Positions 35,422 through 47,645 of a stretch of 61,893 nucleotides of DNA are shown piece by piece (the first letter of the stretch is position 1; every line of letters begins with the position of its first letter). Position numbers and translations under genes: made by a program. The notes beneath the pieces were generated by a model, which searched no databases, was not told the DNA's origin, and saw nothing but the letters and a program-made list of their open reading frames with translations. Source of the stretch: Emmonsiellopsis sp. PD_33 (lineage: Eukaryota; Ascomycota; Eurotiomycetes; Onygenales; Ajellomycetaceae); assembly GCA_032988165.1 (NCBI GenBank), contig JANTQF010000205.1, forward strand, positions 1 through 61,893, written 5' to 3'.

Positions 35422-38400
35422 CTATTCATCATCTAAATCTATTAAATTGCTGTCCAAGTCACCATTCAATTCATTTAGAATGTTATCTTTATCTAAGTCA
35501 CCATCCTTCTTATTCTCCTTATTCATGCTACTCTCTTCATCCTCCACTTCCTCTCTGATACTGGCTTTTAACTGGGTTAACCACTTATTTGCTACTCAAA
35601 GTTCATCTTCTAACCACATTTCACTATACAAACTGTTGTATTAGTCCTAGTCAATATAATTATTAATGTAGAATCATTTGGTGGGGGATCTCACATGCAT
35701 ATCACTAAGCTGTGTTGGAATAAGGTAAGCACCTCATTGTATAGTCTCCACTGGATAGAAATAACACTTTCATAGGCAACCTGGATTATTGTCTGACAGA
35801 TTGAGCTCCAAGTCTGCATATATCTTCACTTCATACATGCCATGGACATCATGTAGCTTTCTGGAACACAGTCAGAGGACATCAATAAGTGCCTCAGTAT
35901 AGTATGTATTCCCATTTTGGTTGAGGATCCTTCCATCTTTCTTCACTCAAACATCAGGGTTAATTACAGTTGATATCAGTAAGAGCTGACTAACCATCTG
36001 TCCTTGAAAAGGCATGTCTCTCATCTCATTTCTATTACCAGCCTTTTCATCAGTTAACTAGATATAGTCTCACTGCTACCCACCAAGCACCCCTTGCCAT
36101 GCAGGTGTGCATCAAATCTTCTCCTTAACAAGGTGATTTGTGTCAGATGGATCTTGCCCATCCCATTTCCATGTAGTGACTGATCTATGTACCTGTATGT
36201 GATAGTCAAGCATTGATTGCAATGTGGGGTGTCAGTCCTTCATGCCAGTGAGCTAGAAATATCTATCTGCAATATAAACCAGCAATGCATCCAGGAAAAC
36301 CTCTTTAAGATGACTCAGTCTCTTAACTACCTCTCTCACTATTATGATGTGATATGCTAGTGATTAGTGGCAGTCTGCTTCTAATGGATGCTATGATATT
36401 TTCTGTAAGTCCATGACTATTAATGTAATAGTAAGCTTTATCCCAAGTTGATCTTCAGTCATAAGTGTACTTGAGCTAATGATATTAGCATAAAGTAATG
36501 TGTTCTCTAACTCTAATATATGCATATACCACTGACTGTGTTTGATCAGCTGCCATTCATTGCCAACACATTTGTTGGTATTATAGTAATAGGCCTTTAC
36601 ATAGCATTTGTAGCCAGTCTCACTGTGCTCAGTATCAAAGCCATCCAGGGTTCCATATTTACAAATGAACTTGACATAGTGGATAAGGACATGGAATTTC
36701 ACAAAGTTGAAGTGGCCAACTTTATGTAGGTAACATTTCTTATGAGATATATAATAACAATGAAATGCCCATTTGAGAGCATCAATCCATTTCAAGGTAT
36801 TCTCCAAGTACCTCAGGATTTCATCATCATGGGAGTAATATTACACACAGAATAGAAAGTCAATCACAGCACAGGCATATAGGAGAGCAGGTTGCAAACA
36901 ATGAAGCAGTAAAGAGATGATAACTAGAATTAACTATCATAACAGAGCCTTGCACTGTAACCCAGACCACTATTTAAAGCAGCTGAAGTTGATAAAATGC
37001 CAAAGATCTGAGTAGTAAGAAATATGATTAAATCAGTCATCAAGCTGTTCAGTTCCATCTACTTGGGATATTAATGGGGCTTCCTGGTTCTTAATTCATC
37101 ATGTAGGTTTGATAAGGTCTACCACCATTTCCTAGAGCTATTCAACTAAGTACTAAACTATGCCCTTAAGTAACTGGTGGAGAATATCAATCATCATCAC
37201 TTCATGAATATTAATTCATGGGTAGCACCAGGCAAAGGAGTTGATGTCATGAACTATCATATCAGAATCAATAGATAAGAGATCATCCCATTGCTGCTGA
37301 ATCTGGTCCTGCATCTACCTATATGTACATGTTGAAAAGACCTTCAACAGATCTTGACACTCTGAAGGGGGAACAAGGCAGATCAAACAGTGTCTATTAT
37401 TTTTTATACCAGTAATTAAGACTTGCTCTTCATAGTCAGCCATGAATCCAGTTAATACTGGGAAGCAGTATCAAACATAACCATCAGCACATTCAATAAA
37501 CATGCTAGTTGTACTTAAGGCCTCAATAGCTACAGCATCATTAGTACTTGCCAGTGGGATATTAATAGTAAGACTTACATTTAAGTATCTCAGTCATACA
37601 AGCATGATAAAGTCTGATCTTTGTGACATGATCAATCTTCTTAACAATAGGAAGATAGGCAATCTTCTAAAGACTGATTGTCTTTTGTGCACAGCAAATC
37701 TTATGCAGAAGATTTCCAATGGTAAAGTAAATAAGTCAAGATACCTAGTCTCCATGATGCATGGAGAGCTGTGTCTTATCAGATGCAAAAATTAATAGAA
37801 TTAGTGTGAAAAAGGCCAGAAGTTTTCATTGCATATCTCACCATCAGTTGGCCATATACATCTCAGTATATATTCATTGGTTTGACTCTGAGAACTGTCA
37901 TATAGGTGCATATTATAGGACATCCTTGAATGGAAGATGTCCAAGTAATCAGCAAATAACATTATTTACTCTCTGGTGAGAGAGAGTGGCTTTGATTATA
38001 GTTCCATTAGTGGATGTTACAGAAATCAGAGTGTCAATAAATTTATCACTTTGTGCATTGTCAGTCATTAAGCCCCCATTAATGATGTTATGGAACTATT
38101 AGGCAGTACAGAAGGAGAGTCCATCAGTAATGATGTGAAGATAGGGTAACATGAGAAATCAATTGATAGCCCCACTTGAAAGTCCATCATTCAGAAAGAA
38201 CCATGCAATACCATATTCTACTTCACTTTTAAAGCCCCCATGCTGGGCTGTTGTTATTCTGGCAGAGGCATCAGATATCATATTAAAATAACTAGGAACT
38301 GAGCAATCAGCCAGTTATTTTAAGAGAGATTCATATGTAACAGTATAGGCATTCAAAACTGAGGTTTGTGTGGCTCAAGGAGGTGGCAATAAGATAAAGA

Positions 38401-38699
38401 AGAGTATATTAAGATTCAACTTGAAGGACAGTAACTAGTAGTAGATGCTGAGGATTTAGCAAGCTACCTGTGGTTCATAATAGTAATATAACTGAAGATC
38501 TAATACCTACCTCATCCACTTTCAAAATGTCTATTGGGGTTGAAGTAGTAATATCATCCAGATCTAACCCACCATCTGGCTTGGGTGCCTCATATGAGAT
38601 GTCATTGGATGGCAAAGCAGTAAGAGCATGTTCTGTGAGAGCTTGTATAGAGGCCATAGGGGAGGTAGGAGTTTGACTTGTAGCTAACACCATTTTCAA
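35422..38699 (-). pseudogene. Plavaka/KDZ-type transposase relic
   Basis: From ATG 38699 (MKMVLATSQTPTSPMASIQA) the minus strand reads to a stop at about 35422. The body matches the large transposase-like proteins of Plavaka/KDZ DNA transposons of fungi. Landmarks are AWFFLNDGLSSGAIN (about 38.17 kb), RVNNVICWLLGHLPFKDVL, IYTEMYMAN, SDKTQLSMHHGD (about 37.75), KICCAQKTISL, VTKIRLYHACMTEIL, then ECADGYV...CFPVLTGFMADYEEQVL (about 37.46), ICLVPPSECQDL, INIHEVMMIDILHQLLKGIV (about 37.2), and FVKFHVLIHYVKFICKYGTL and GFDTEHSETGYKCYVKAYYY (about 36.65). The tail is very acidic. There are many stops and at least one frameshift near 37.57 kb. It is probably a separate transposon nested in hAT element 2, although I found no TIRs for it. 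Confidence 0.72.
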
Positions 38700-39352
38700 T
38701 ATTTGTCTTGCTTGAATGGTTGCTGTACATTTCTGCTGATGTCAACTAAGACTACTCTAGCTGTTAACTAGCTATCAGTAATGTGAGCAGGCACACATAT
38801 ATGCAGAGTTCTTCTTTATAGTAAGAGGATAGAAGGTTTAGAATATGAAGGGATTACTTTATGCCATCCAGTCTGAAGATTGTCTGATTTCTGAGGTCAC
38901 ATGGCAATTAGCTTTCCTATTTAGACCTAGTATAGTTAAATGGTTGGAGAGGCACCAATAAAAAGGATTAGAAATAACATTTTCTTGGCATATTAACTAA
39001 GCTGTGTATTGAAAAAACAGGCATCTCCATATTGAAGGCATCTTCACATTGGAGGCATCTCATCATTGAAGAAAAAACAAGTAAAGAACACAATAGGAAA
39101 GAAATTGGAGAAAGGAATAGAGAGGCACTTAAAGGAAGAGTATAGAGCTCAGTTTAAGCTAGGTAGATAACAAGAAACTTGAAGAAATTCAAGCAACAGA
39201 ATATTACTTAACATTAGAGGTGAGGAGGAATAGCACAGAGCTCAGCTTAAGCTGAGCACCTAATAGAAAGAAATAGGAGAAAGAGACTAGAGACATGTAA
39301 ATCAGTTACACAGGAAACCAGTAGAGGGGCAAACTTTACAGACTGAATTACA

Positions 39353-42300
39353 TCAGGTTGCAAGGTCATCCACACCTTCAGAAGCCTCAATAAGGGTAAA
39401 TTTTGCCTTTTTAGTAGAAGGTTGTTCCTTGTGGGTGGAGGCAGATTAGCAGCAGAAGGACTTAAAGGAGCTGAGAAGAAAGTTACTGCTAATTAGAGTA
39501 GTTTAATACAAATCAGAGGAGTATAGATTTAATTGGGAAGGTAAAGACAATTATGATGAATCTGTCTCAGAATCATCAACATCACTAGTAGGTGTGAGGC
39601 AGACAGGTGTTTGAGGATTTTACAATGAGTTTATGTTAGAGTCATCAATGCTGCTACTATATCTTAAGGGATTTAGTCTGGAAGAGGGGGGGCAGACCAG
39701 TATTTGAGTATTTTTCAATAGAAATCAGAGGGCAAAGGTTTTCTTCAAATGAGAGATGAGATTGAGGGTTACTGTTATATTTAAACATTTTATGCCATTC
39801 ACCTGGGTAACACTTAAGCCAAGATTCTCAATGTTTCCCCATGGCAGCCAGGACTTTTGCTGGCCAAATATCTATTGAATATATTTAGCTGCTCTGTACT
39901 CAATTGCATGTTCAAGCTCATTAGAATTAGAGGATGCAGAGTACTCTTCTCAGCTTAAGTCAAGCTCTGCACTAATATCAGCAAACACAGCAGGCTCCTG
40001 CACAATCAGCTGAGACATAAACTTTACCAAGACTTTAGCCTCAATAAACCAGTTGAAGGAGTTAGCTATAGATAATATCCATATCTATTGTCAAGCTACC
40101 TGGTTAATTCAATGCACTTAATGGAGTGCTTGCAGACTATTATTACTATTAGTAGGTAGCTTGAGGAGAACAACATCTGAATAGATGTAGTGCAAATTCA
40201 AATCTATTACACTCATTCTGTAACCCAAGATTAAGATCTTCATCATATGATATGAGTTGTTGAAGTTCTCAACAACCTCTATGTACTCATAGCTCAGCAT
40301 GGATGATTTTATCACACTAACTTCTACATTGAAAAGCATTATAAATAACTCTGTCTGGTACTGAGGCATAGGAAAATAGCAAAAGACAAGTAATCCTTAC
40401 TGGGATTTAATGACCACTTCATTTATGATCAACAGCAAATGTGGAAACTTTGGCATTAGTCAATAAAGAAGACTCATAACTCACAACCAATCAGGGGGAA
40501 GGAAGAGAATCAAAGAGTCAGTAATAACTCTTAATAGGAACCATAAGGCTTCACTCTCAGCTTTCTATTTCCACTTCATGATATCTCTGGCCAGATTGCC
40601 TTCATTCTTGATGGAGGTTGCTTGGAAAAGGCAGGGAAGAGCAAGCAAGAAGGTGGCATGACACAGTTGATGGTAAATAGATATATTAAATTTACTAGGG
40701 GTAATATCAGTAATATTACCTGCAGATGAGGGTTTGTCAGTGGCAGTAAGAGTGGAACTCTTAATCTGTAGATGTAGTGCTAGACTACTATGCACTGCAT
40801 AATATTCTGCAAGTTATTCAATCTGGAATGGACAATCAATCATCACCACTATATACAGTGAGATATGCTCACTAATAATCACTGTTCTGTCATGGGTCTC
40901 TGGGTCCTGTGTAATCACAGTTGACATGGATGAACCCATGGTTTAATAGAGCATAATCTAATTTAAGATCTTGAGGATGCTATTAAGAGCATGCTTGTGC
41001 ATAAGGGTCCCATCAGAGGTAAAGAGTTTGTAGAATAGGAGAGAGTCAAGGATGTGAAAATGGTTGTGTTCATACTCAGTAGCTTACTCATATTCAGTGA
41101 GAGGATCTTTAATTTATTGATAATTAACTGAGCCCATCACATCTGAATCATATGAGAGTAACAGCAGGTCAAGTAGATTGATAGTGTGATTCAACATTGA
41201 TGTGCCTATTATAAAAAGTCAGCCATTACAGGGAATTTAGATAATAACCTGATGAATTCAGATTTATATGTTCTTAATAGCATGTGATTCATCCATCAAT
41301 ATCATGCCAAATAGGACATCTTTCAGCCACAGCAATTATATAGCCTCTTTCATTGAATTGATTTCCTCATATGCATTGAGTATATCAACAAGGTGATCCT
41401 CTTCATTAGAATCTGGTGCAGTGGTAGAGGCAGAGGGTAGCTGTACTCAGCTTAAGCTGAGTAAAGAGACCTTTTGTGACATACAGCAAGACCAGGTGGA
41501 GTATGAGGTTATTATTATGATCCTGCCTGAAGCTGGGTCAGATGAATCAATATGTATCATCAAATGTTATAGATTCCTATCTTTGATGATAAGCAAACAT
41601 TTTTATGCATCTGAAATGCCACTGGGACCAGCAGTGAAATAAAATACCTTTAAGTTGAAATGACTGGGGAAATACTTCTGTATCTCATCTATTCACATGT
41701 AAATAAGATGGGATGGGACAAATATGATACATGGGAGATATTAGGCTGTGTAGTGAAGATTGTTCATAAAATAAACCACACCTAATGCCTGTATCATTTT
41801 ACTAAGACTCATTTCATCTGATAATATCACTGCATGTTAACATTGTAGGATATTGATCATGATGGCAATGCCTGTCACCTGCCATGCCATCAAAGAAAGG
41901 TTGTTAATTATAGGTGAATTAGAGTTGAGTTCAAGTGTGAATGCTGATTATTTGTATGATAGAGGTTGAATCTCAGCAGAGTTTAAAAGCTTTCTAATTT
42001 CATGGGAAATTTCATTGTCCTTTAAGTCAGATTGTTCCAGGTCAGAGTCAGCAGGATTAATCAGATCACCTAGCATGGTAGAGCAGATATTTTGAAGGAT
42101 CTATTTGTCATGAAGTGTGAATATATCTAAAACAATAGATGTCAGATATGCAATCAAGTGTGTTTCTTCATCCAGTGTGAGGCACAGGAAATCCACATTT
42201 ACAGCACCCTGTTCTGCAACCTCTAACTCAATTATCTTGAGATTATTGACTTTCTCAGGAACAGTATCCTCCTCACTGTCAGATTAATCAAACATCAGAC

Positions 42301-42883
42301 TGATGTATCCATACTGTTGAATCAACAGTACAAGATCTGATGATTCCCAATGAACATTAAGGTTTTGAAAGGAGTATTTAAGCTCCATTTAATACTCTGG
42401 GAATTCAACCTTATCATTATTCTGATTGTGATATGTGTCAGACTGCTTATAGATGAACTTTACAAGCCAAGTAAGGCTGAAAAGATGCTCTGAGTTCCCC
42501 TGAGGATCTAAATGCACAGAGTTTAGAGTCAAGCAGGCAAGAATATCAATGACATGCATATATGTGACCAAAGTGGCCTTATACTGACCTTTAATGAGGG
42601 TGAGATTATTACTTTCCAGCACATCTTGCCATTCACATCAAAATTCTGTGTTATTGTAGAGCATCATAACATGTCCAACTTTAACATGACTACAGCTTTT
42701 GTGATCAGGCCCAGTATGGCCATATAACTCTTTGTGGAGATTAACAAACTACTTCAGAATCATATCAACACTGAGCTTCAAAAGCCAGTTAAGGAAGCTT
42801 GAAATGATTATGAACTCTAAATATCTAATGAGTAATGATCAGCTTGATTGTAGCTGATCAGATTTCAAAAGCTTGATTTTCAT
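39353..42883 (-). pseudogene. SNF2-family helicase relic (element 2)
   Basis: A single minus-strand frame of 1,177 codons runs from ATG 42883 to about 39353 with many stops but no frameshift detected. In order it shows WQVTGIAIMINIL, motif I as DEMSLSKM (41795-41818), where DEMGLGKT is expected and all three changes are transitions, IQALGVVYFMNN, and YLPCIIFVPSHL. Motif II is DESHAIKN (41270-41293) and motif III IIGTSMLNHTINLLDLLLL. The C-terminal half has NSYHMMKILILGYRMSVIDL, LNLHYIYSDVVLLKLPTNSN and motif VI QALH-stop-VH-stop-INQVA (about 40085-40118), whose stops replace the Arg residues. The N-terminal ~330 residues are unrecognised and the tail is Ser-rich. It is a different subfamily member from the helicase of element 1. 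Intact relatives are ATP-driven chromatin remodelers or DNA translocases. Confidence 0.87.
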
Positions 42884-44460
42884 ACTAGGGAACTTCAACT
42901 ATATCAATATTTTATTGGGGTTAAGAGGTTTTTGGGTTTAAGCCTTGTTGGGTACTATTTGCTCATCAGGTACTAGAGTCTAATGCAAGGTTAGAATAAG
43001 GTTGTAATAGACAGCTTGGCACTGAGAGTAGAGTTAGAGAGAGTCAGATGAGTGGTGATCTCAGCTTAAGCTTAGATCACACTAGTCTGGATATGAATAA
43101 GTGCCTGTTAGTATGGATGCTAACTAAGCATATGGATATGAAACACAACTCATTTTGATATCATTATTTAGACAGGTGCAGGTGCATATAAGGGAGGCTT
43201 TTAATACAATTTTCCACTAGTTTTCTCATAAATAATTAGTTTTCCATGTACTTGCATGTAAATTTGGGTGTAGGAGGTGGGAACAAACATTTGGGAGGCA
43301 TGGAATGGTGGAAAATATTGATATGTAGAAGCTGTGCAGATGTCAGAGAGGTTATAAGAAAGAGAGTTTAAAGTTATGATGGAAGGGTTAAGTATGCACA
43401 CACTAACTGAGCTTAAGCTGAGGAATGTAGCTACTAGCTCACTCACCTGTGACTGACAGTGCCAGTAAATATGTCAGGTTGATCAAATTTGTAGGGAAGA
43501 GTAGCTACTAGTATGAAAGATTAATATTAAGACTTCAATAAAGATTGATATACAACTAGTAGAAGAGAGAGTCTTCTACATTTGAACCATCCAAGCTTAA
43601 GCTGAGGACTGTAGCCACTGGCTCACCCACTAACAGCCTAGATGCCATTTAAATTGGTAGAGAATGATAGCTGCTAATATTAAATAATATGATCAAGAAC
43701 ACAGCAAAGGTCATATAGGGGGATAGAAGGTTATTTTGCATTTGAACTTTCCATGACACTAGAGCATCATAGAGATATATGTACTATTCATTAACAAAAC
43801 AAGATGATAGTATTAAGAGCACTATAGTCATTTAAGTTCTATAAGAAACTATTCTTATAACCCCTCCATAACTACAAATCAAAAGAAACATAGAATACCA
43901 AGATGAAGTAAATAGCATATAATAGAAGGCTATTTTCATAGTCTTTATCATTTCTCTTTATGTGAATGATCAACAATGATTTAGTATGAAGTACTAGAGT
44001 GAGTATAATGACCTTAGATAATGGAACAAACATCTCTTTACTTACTATATCATTATCTATGGCTATCTATGAAAGGGGATTCTTTTTAACAGGGTTCTTT
44101 CACATGTTCATATTGCATGGAAGTGGCCTGTTTACCTAATCAGAGTCTATTCCCACCTGTGCACATGCAGCCTAGTAATTCCCCCAGTAGCTCTGCAAGC
44201 CCTCAGCTTCACACTCCTTCTCATAGAGCATCTATAGCCTATATAAAGAATATCCATCCCTATATTCATTGCAATCCAAGAGCTCATCTAGCTCTTCATC
44301 AGAGGACTCATCCAATGCTGAAACACTGACTCCTAATAGTCATTAAGAGGCTGGCTTGACATGCTATTATTCATCCATTTTGTGCTGCAGCCTGTCACAG
44401 GCATTGAGGGCTATGATTTATAGGTCATTAAGATCATATCAACCAGGACACCTGATATAG
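42884..44460. other. Spacer with palindromes in element 2
   Basis: No confident gene. Palindrome-2 members lie at 43056-43079 (near-perfect 24-bp symmetry), 43407 and 43593. The last two are followed by a shared flank (GAGGA-TGTAGC-ACT-GCTCAC), so they were copied with adjacent sequence. Confidence 0.5.
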
Positions 44461-45099
44461 AATGGAAGTCAAATATTAATTTTAGTCCATAAAAACTTGA
44501 TTGCCTTCTTGCTGACCTGACAAATATAATTCATCACTGTGGAGGCATCCTTGATGTAGTTCTACTGATCAAATATTATCTTTCTTAGGTGATGAAATCA
44601 TAGGAAGTTTCATTCATCATAGAGTTGCTCACTGAGAGAATCAAAAAACATCTTGAAGTATTCTTATGGTAACTTGGGGCATGAATCATATAATAACTTT
44701 AGAAAGAGTTTATTATGTTTAAGATATTATTCTGCATTCTGCATCAGTCATCTCAAGAGTTTACTAGGCATTAAATGCAATTAACATACACTCATACTAA
44801 TCAATTATGTTTTCCAGTGATTGGATGTATTCTACTTGGTGATGTAATGTGAATGCAAGCACAGTGTTTAGCTCAGTGAACTGATAATAGTAGAGTAGGA
44901 TTTCTCATTTGATTCTGCAAGCTTGGCAATTAGGATTACAGCCATGTTTTATATGCCTGTTAGTAACTAGTGGTATCAGAGAAGATGTGCAAATATAAAC
45001 TATAGTACCTTGTATAACCACATATCTTATACCATTGAAGGCATTATACTGAAACTACTCCTCATTAGTTGCAAAATCCTCTCAGGTAGGGGATGCCAT
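44461..45099 (-). pseudogene. Short hypothetical protein relic
   Basis: From ATG 45099 (MASPT) one frame continues for about 210 codons with scattered stops: EDFATNEE, YNAFNGIRYVVIQGTIVYIC, SLIPLVTNRHIKHGCNPNCQ, ILLYYYQFTELNTVLAFTLH, VEYIQSLENIID, LEMTDAECRIIS. Restoring Arg codons in mind suggests a basic, helical protein, but I recognise no family. It sits between two palindrome sites (43593 and 45362) on the same strand as the helicase. Its place as cargo of hAT element 2 is an inference from position. Confidence 0.45.
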
Positions 45100-45103
45100 G
45101 GCA

Positions 45104-46313
45104 GAGGTAGCTAATCAGCAATGTGCAGCTTTGAAGGGCAAGGATATGGGAGAATAGCACTGGTCAGCAGTTGAGATAGAGTGAGTAGATTTATAATGAT
45201 AGACAAGGAAGAAGTATAGGATAGAGCAATCAGAAGATCAGCCAGATAAACTAACTGCTAATAGAGTTACATGCAGCTCTGAGTTGATCAGATAAACTAT
45301 CAGCCAGTCTCATAACATGCCACTCTGACAGCTGTGAGTCATGTGATCACTGAAGAGAGGCCTCAGCTTAAGCTGAGAGTAGCCAATCTGAAGTCTCTAG
45401 ACATATCACTAAATTCAAGCACAGAGCAAGCAAATAACTATGACTAACTTACTGAGTAACAACTGGGTGCACTGAGCAGCTCTGAGCTGGCTTTGAGCAT
45501 AGTTGCTAGAAATCTGAGCACACATGCCATATAATTAATGCACTGAGTAGAATATGAGCTTGGCACAGAGTATGCCCCTCAGGCTGGAGTGCCCATGCAG
45601 GGCAGGCTAAAGCAGAGCTAGCACAGAGAATAGCTACTCAGACTGAGGTAAGATGTGTGGCATATATTAGATCATAGCAAACTAAATACATTAGGAGCCA
45701 GATAAGGGCTAGCCCAGTGCATGCCCCACATAATCAAGGTAATATAGCTAGTAATGTCAGTAAGTCCAGGCTGAAGGTTTCTGAGCTAAATAAATATTTT
45801 ACTAATGTAATCTCAGGAAGTTTGGTAGATTCAGCCATTTGAGATAATAGAAGAGAGAGTGATATGATAATAAGATAAGTATGATAATTCAGAGTTATTC
45901 TGCTATGTGACTGGGAGAAGAAAACCCTAATCATGCTAGTGCACATGAGGAGGCTGCCTATCTCAAATTCCTTTAATAAGGAGAATAGAAATAATTAATC
46001 CCAGATATTAATATAGAAACAACATTAATCTTATTAAATATAGTAGAAATATTATTATATCATTACTGAAAAGTGTTACCTTTGAAGCTTAGAGATTTAT
46101 TTGATATAATAAAAGAATAAGATGCTATTGATATATATATATATGAGATCTCATTAAAAGCATTAAGAAATATATATATATTTTGATGAGTACTGCTGAT
46201 TTTCTACTATAATAATTCTAATTAGAAAATAGGGGTAATAAAATTCAATTCAACCAATCATATTGTCTTATCCTCCCCCCTATCTCCACTCTACTATACT
46301 AAAAGAGAAAAAT
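45104..46313. other. Spacer in element 2
   Basis: No gene is recognised. It contains a perfect palindrome-2 site (45362-45377) and TA-dinucleotide runs at about 46132-46145 and 46171-46181. Confidence 0.45.
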
Positions 46314-47147
46314 TTAAAAAAACTTCTCCTCCTCCTCCTCATCTTCCTCCTCCTTCTCATCCTCCTCCTCCTCCTTATCCTCCTCCTCTCTCTCTTCCTT
46401 CATCTCTCTATCCTCAACAATTTACTCCTCCTTCTCCTCCTCATCCTCCTCCTCCTCCTCATCAGAGGTGAGGACAACCTCAAACTTATCCTCTGGCACC
46501 TCCTCTGACAGAGGCAGCTTCTCATAATAGACCAGATTAACCTGAGCATCAAAATCAGCTATCTTCTGATCAGCCATATTGGCATTAACCCTAGTAGTAA
46601 GGAGATTGACCCAGTCAGAGAGCAATGTAGCCTCTTTAATGTCCTGAATCATCATGCACATATAAGAGATAAAGAGGTCCTTAATCTCCTTCTCATTGCA
46701 AACCTACTAATTCATTCAATTAGATTAGAAGAGCATTATTAAAGAGTGTGACTAGAACTCTTACCTGCTTGAGCTTTTTAGCCTCATACTTCAAGATTTC
46801 CTCAACCTGCTCCTAGTGATATTTCTTCTTAGCAGCCTTCTTCATAGCCTTCTTCTACTCTACCTTCACCTCATATCATTTCTAAGAGTATTCTTAATCT
46901 TAATACTTCTGCATCAGCTGCTCCATTACCTTCTTCTCCAATTTCTTGTGCCCAGCCTCATTAGCCTCATTTCTAGTACAGATTAGCTGAATTCATATAC
47001 AAGCATTATCATAGATTATTATCATTTATTTCCCTCATGCAGCTTCTTCAGTATGACATGGTGCACCTTGTGGTTGGTCTCACTCTATTTGAATGCTTCC
47101 TTCTCAGGCCCCTCAAGCTGATGATGATACTCATGGGCCTTAGTCAT
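46314..47147 (-). pseudogene. Charged coiled-coil-like gene relic with acidic tail
   Basis: From ATG 47147 the minus strand reads MTKAHEYHHQLEGPEKEAFK, then ETNHKVHHVILKKLHEGN. After a probable intron come NEANEAGHKKLEKKVMEQLM, KKAMKKAAKKKYH and VEEILKYEAKKLKQ. After another probable intron come VCNEKEIKDLF, SYMCMMIQDIKEATLLSDWV, LTTRVNANMADQKIADFDAQ and VNLVYYEKLPLSEEVPEDKF. It ends in a long run of Glu/Asp, complement of a CTCCTCCTC microsatellite (46325-46460). Lys/Glu-rich heptad-like stretches suggest coiled coil. Possible acceptor sites and an internal stop make it a relic. The family is unknown to me. It lies next to the histone H3-like gene on the opposite strand. Confidence 0.5.
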
Positions 47148-47645
47148 ATGAATTTTGAAGGCAAGTGAAGATATAACTGATAGTGGTAGTAGGAGAGAGC
47201 AACAATTATGATAGTAGGATAGGAATATCAAAAGAGGAGAGGTGGGATAGTAGTAGGAAAAAAAGGGAAGAAAGAGAAGAAAAGGAGGAAAAACAAAAAG
47301 ATAGGGTGAATTTCTCTAATCTAAAAGCAGGTTATTTACATTTGATATGTCTATATTTAATATTCTTTGTATGGTGTTGCCAGGCAATTTATATCAGGAA
47401 TAGACCTAGGTGATAATTATAGGTTGCTAGGGTAGCTGATTGGAGTTGGAATTTCAATAATATTTCTTTTTTTTCTCCTTTTCTTCCCCTCTCTCTTCTT
47501 CTTTTCTCTATCTATTTTATTCCTCCTCTCCCACCATTCCAATCAGCTGTGTCTTTATCTCCCCTGCCCTTTATTCAAACATGTTGATACCCCCTCCCCT
47601 AATTTGAAAATGCTAAAGTACACCCCCCTTCCCCACTAAGTGGTG

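Larger units (their letters stand above)
30711..45377. repeat. Dispersed palindrome family 2, CTCAGCTTAAGCTGAG
   Basis: Perfect or near-perfect members: 30711-30728, 30755-30774 (TTCTCAGCTTAAGCTGAGAA), 32851, 32870, 35345-35360, 35385, 39240-39257 (GCTCAGCTTAAGCTGAGC), 41444-41463 (TACTCAGCTTAAGCTGAGTA), 43056-43079, 43407, 45362-45377. Half-decayed members: 32803, 33007, 33029, 34465, 35216, 35252, 35319, 39147, 39947, 43593. About 20 in total, all inside hAT element 2 and none seen outside it. The core has no CpG, which explains why it survived better than family 1. Flanking bases often extend the symmetry and differ between copies. One copy lies within the SNF2 coding relic and one near its C-terminus. 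Confidence 0.9.

Noticed and set aside
30711..45377. CRISPR-like interpretation of the dispersed palindromes
   Set aside because: Spacing is irregular from tens of bases to kilobases, sites lie inside genes, and the genome is fungal.
46263..46508. Leu-rich plus-strand frame at the CTC microsatellite
   Set aside because: It is the complement of the Glu/Asp tail encoded on the minus strand.
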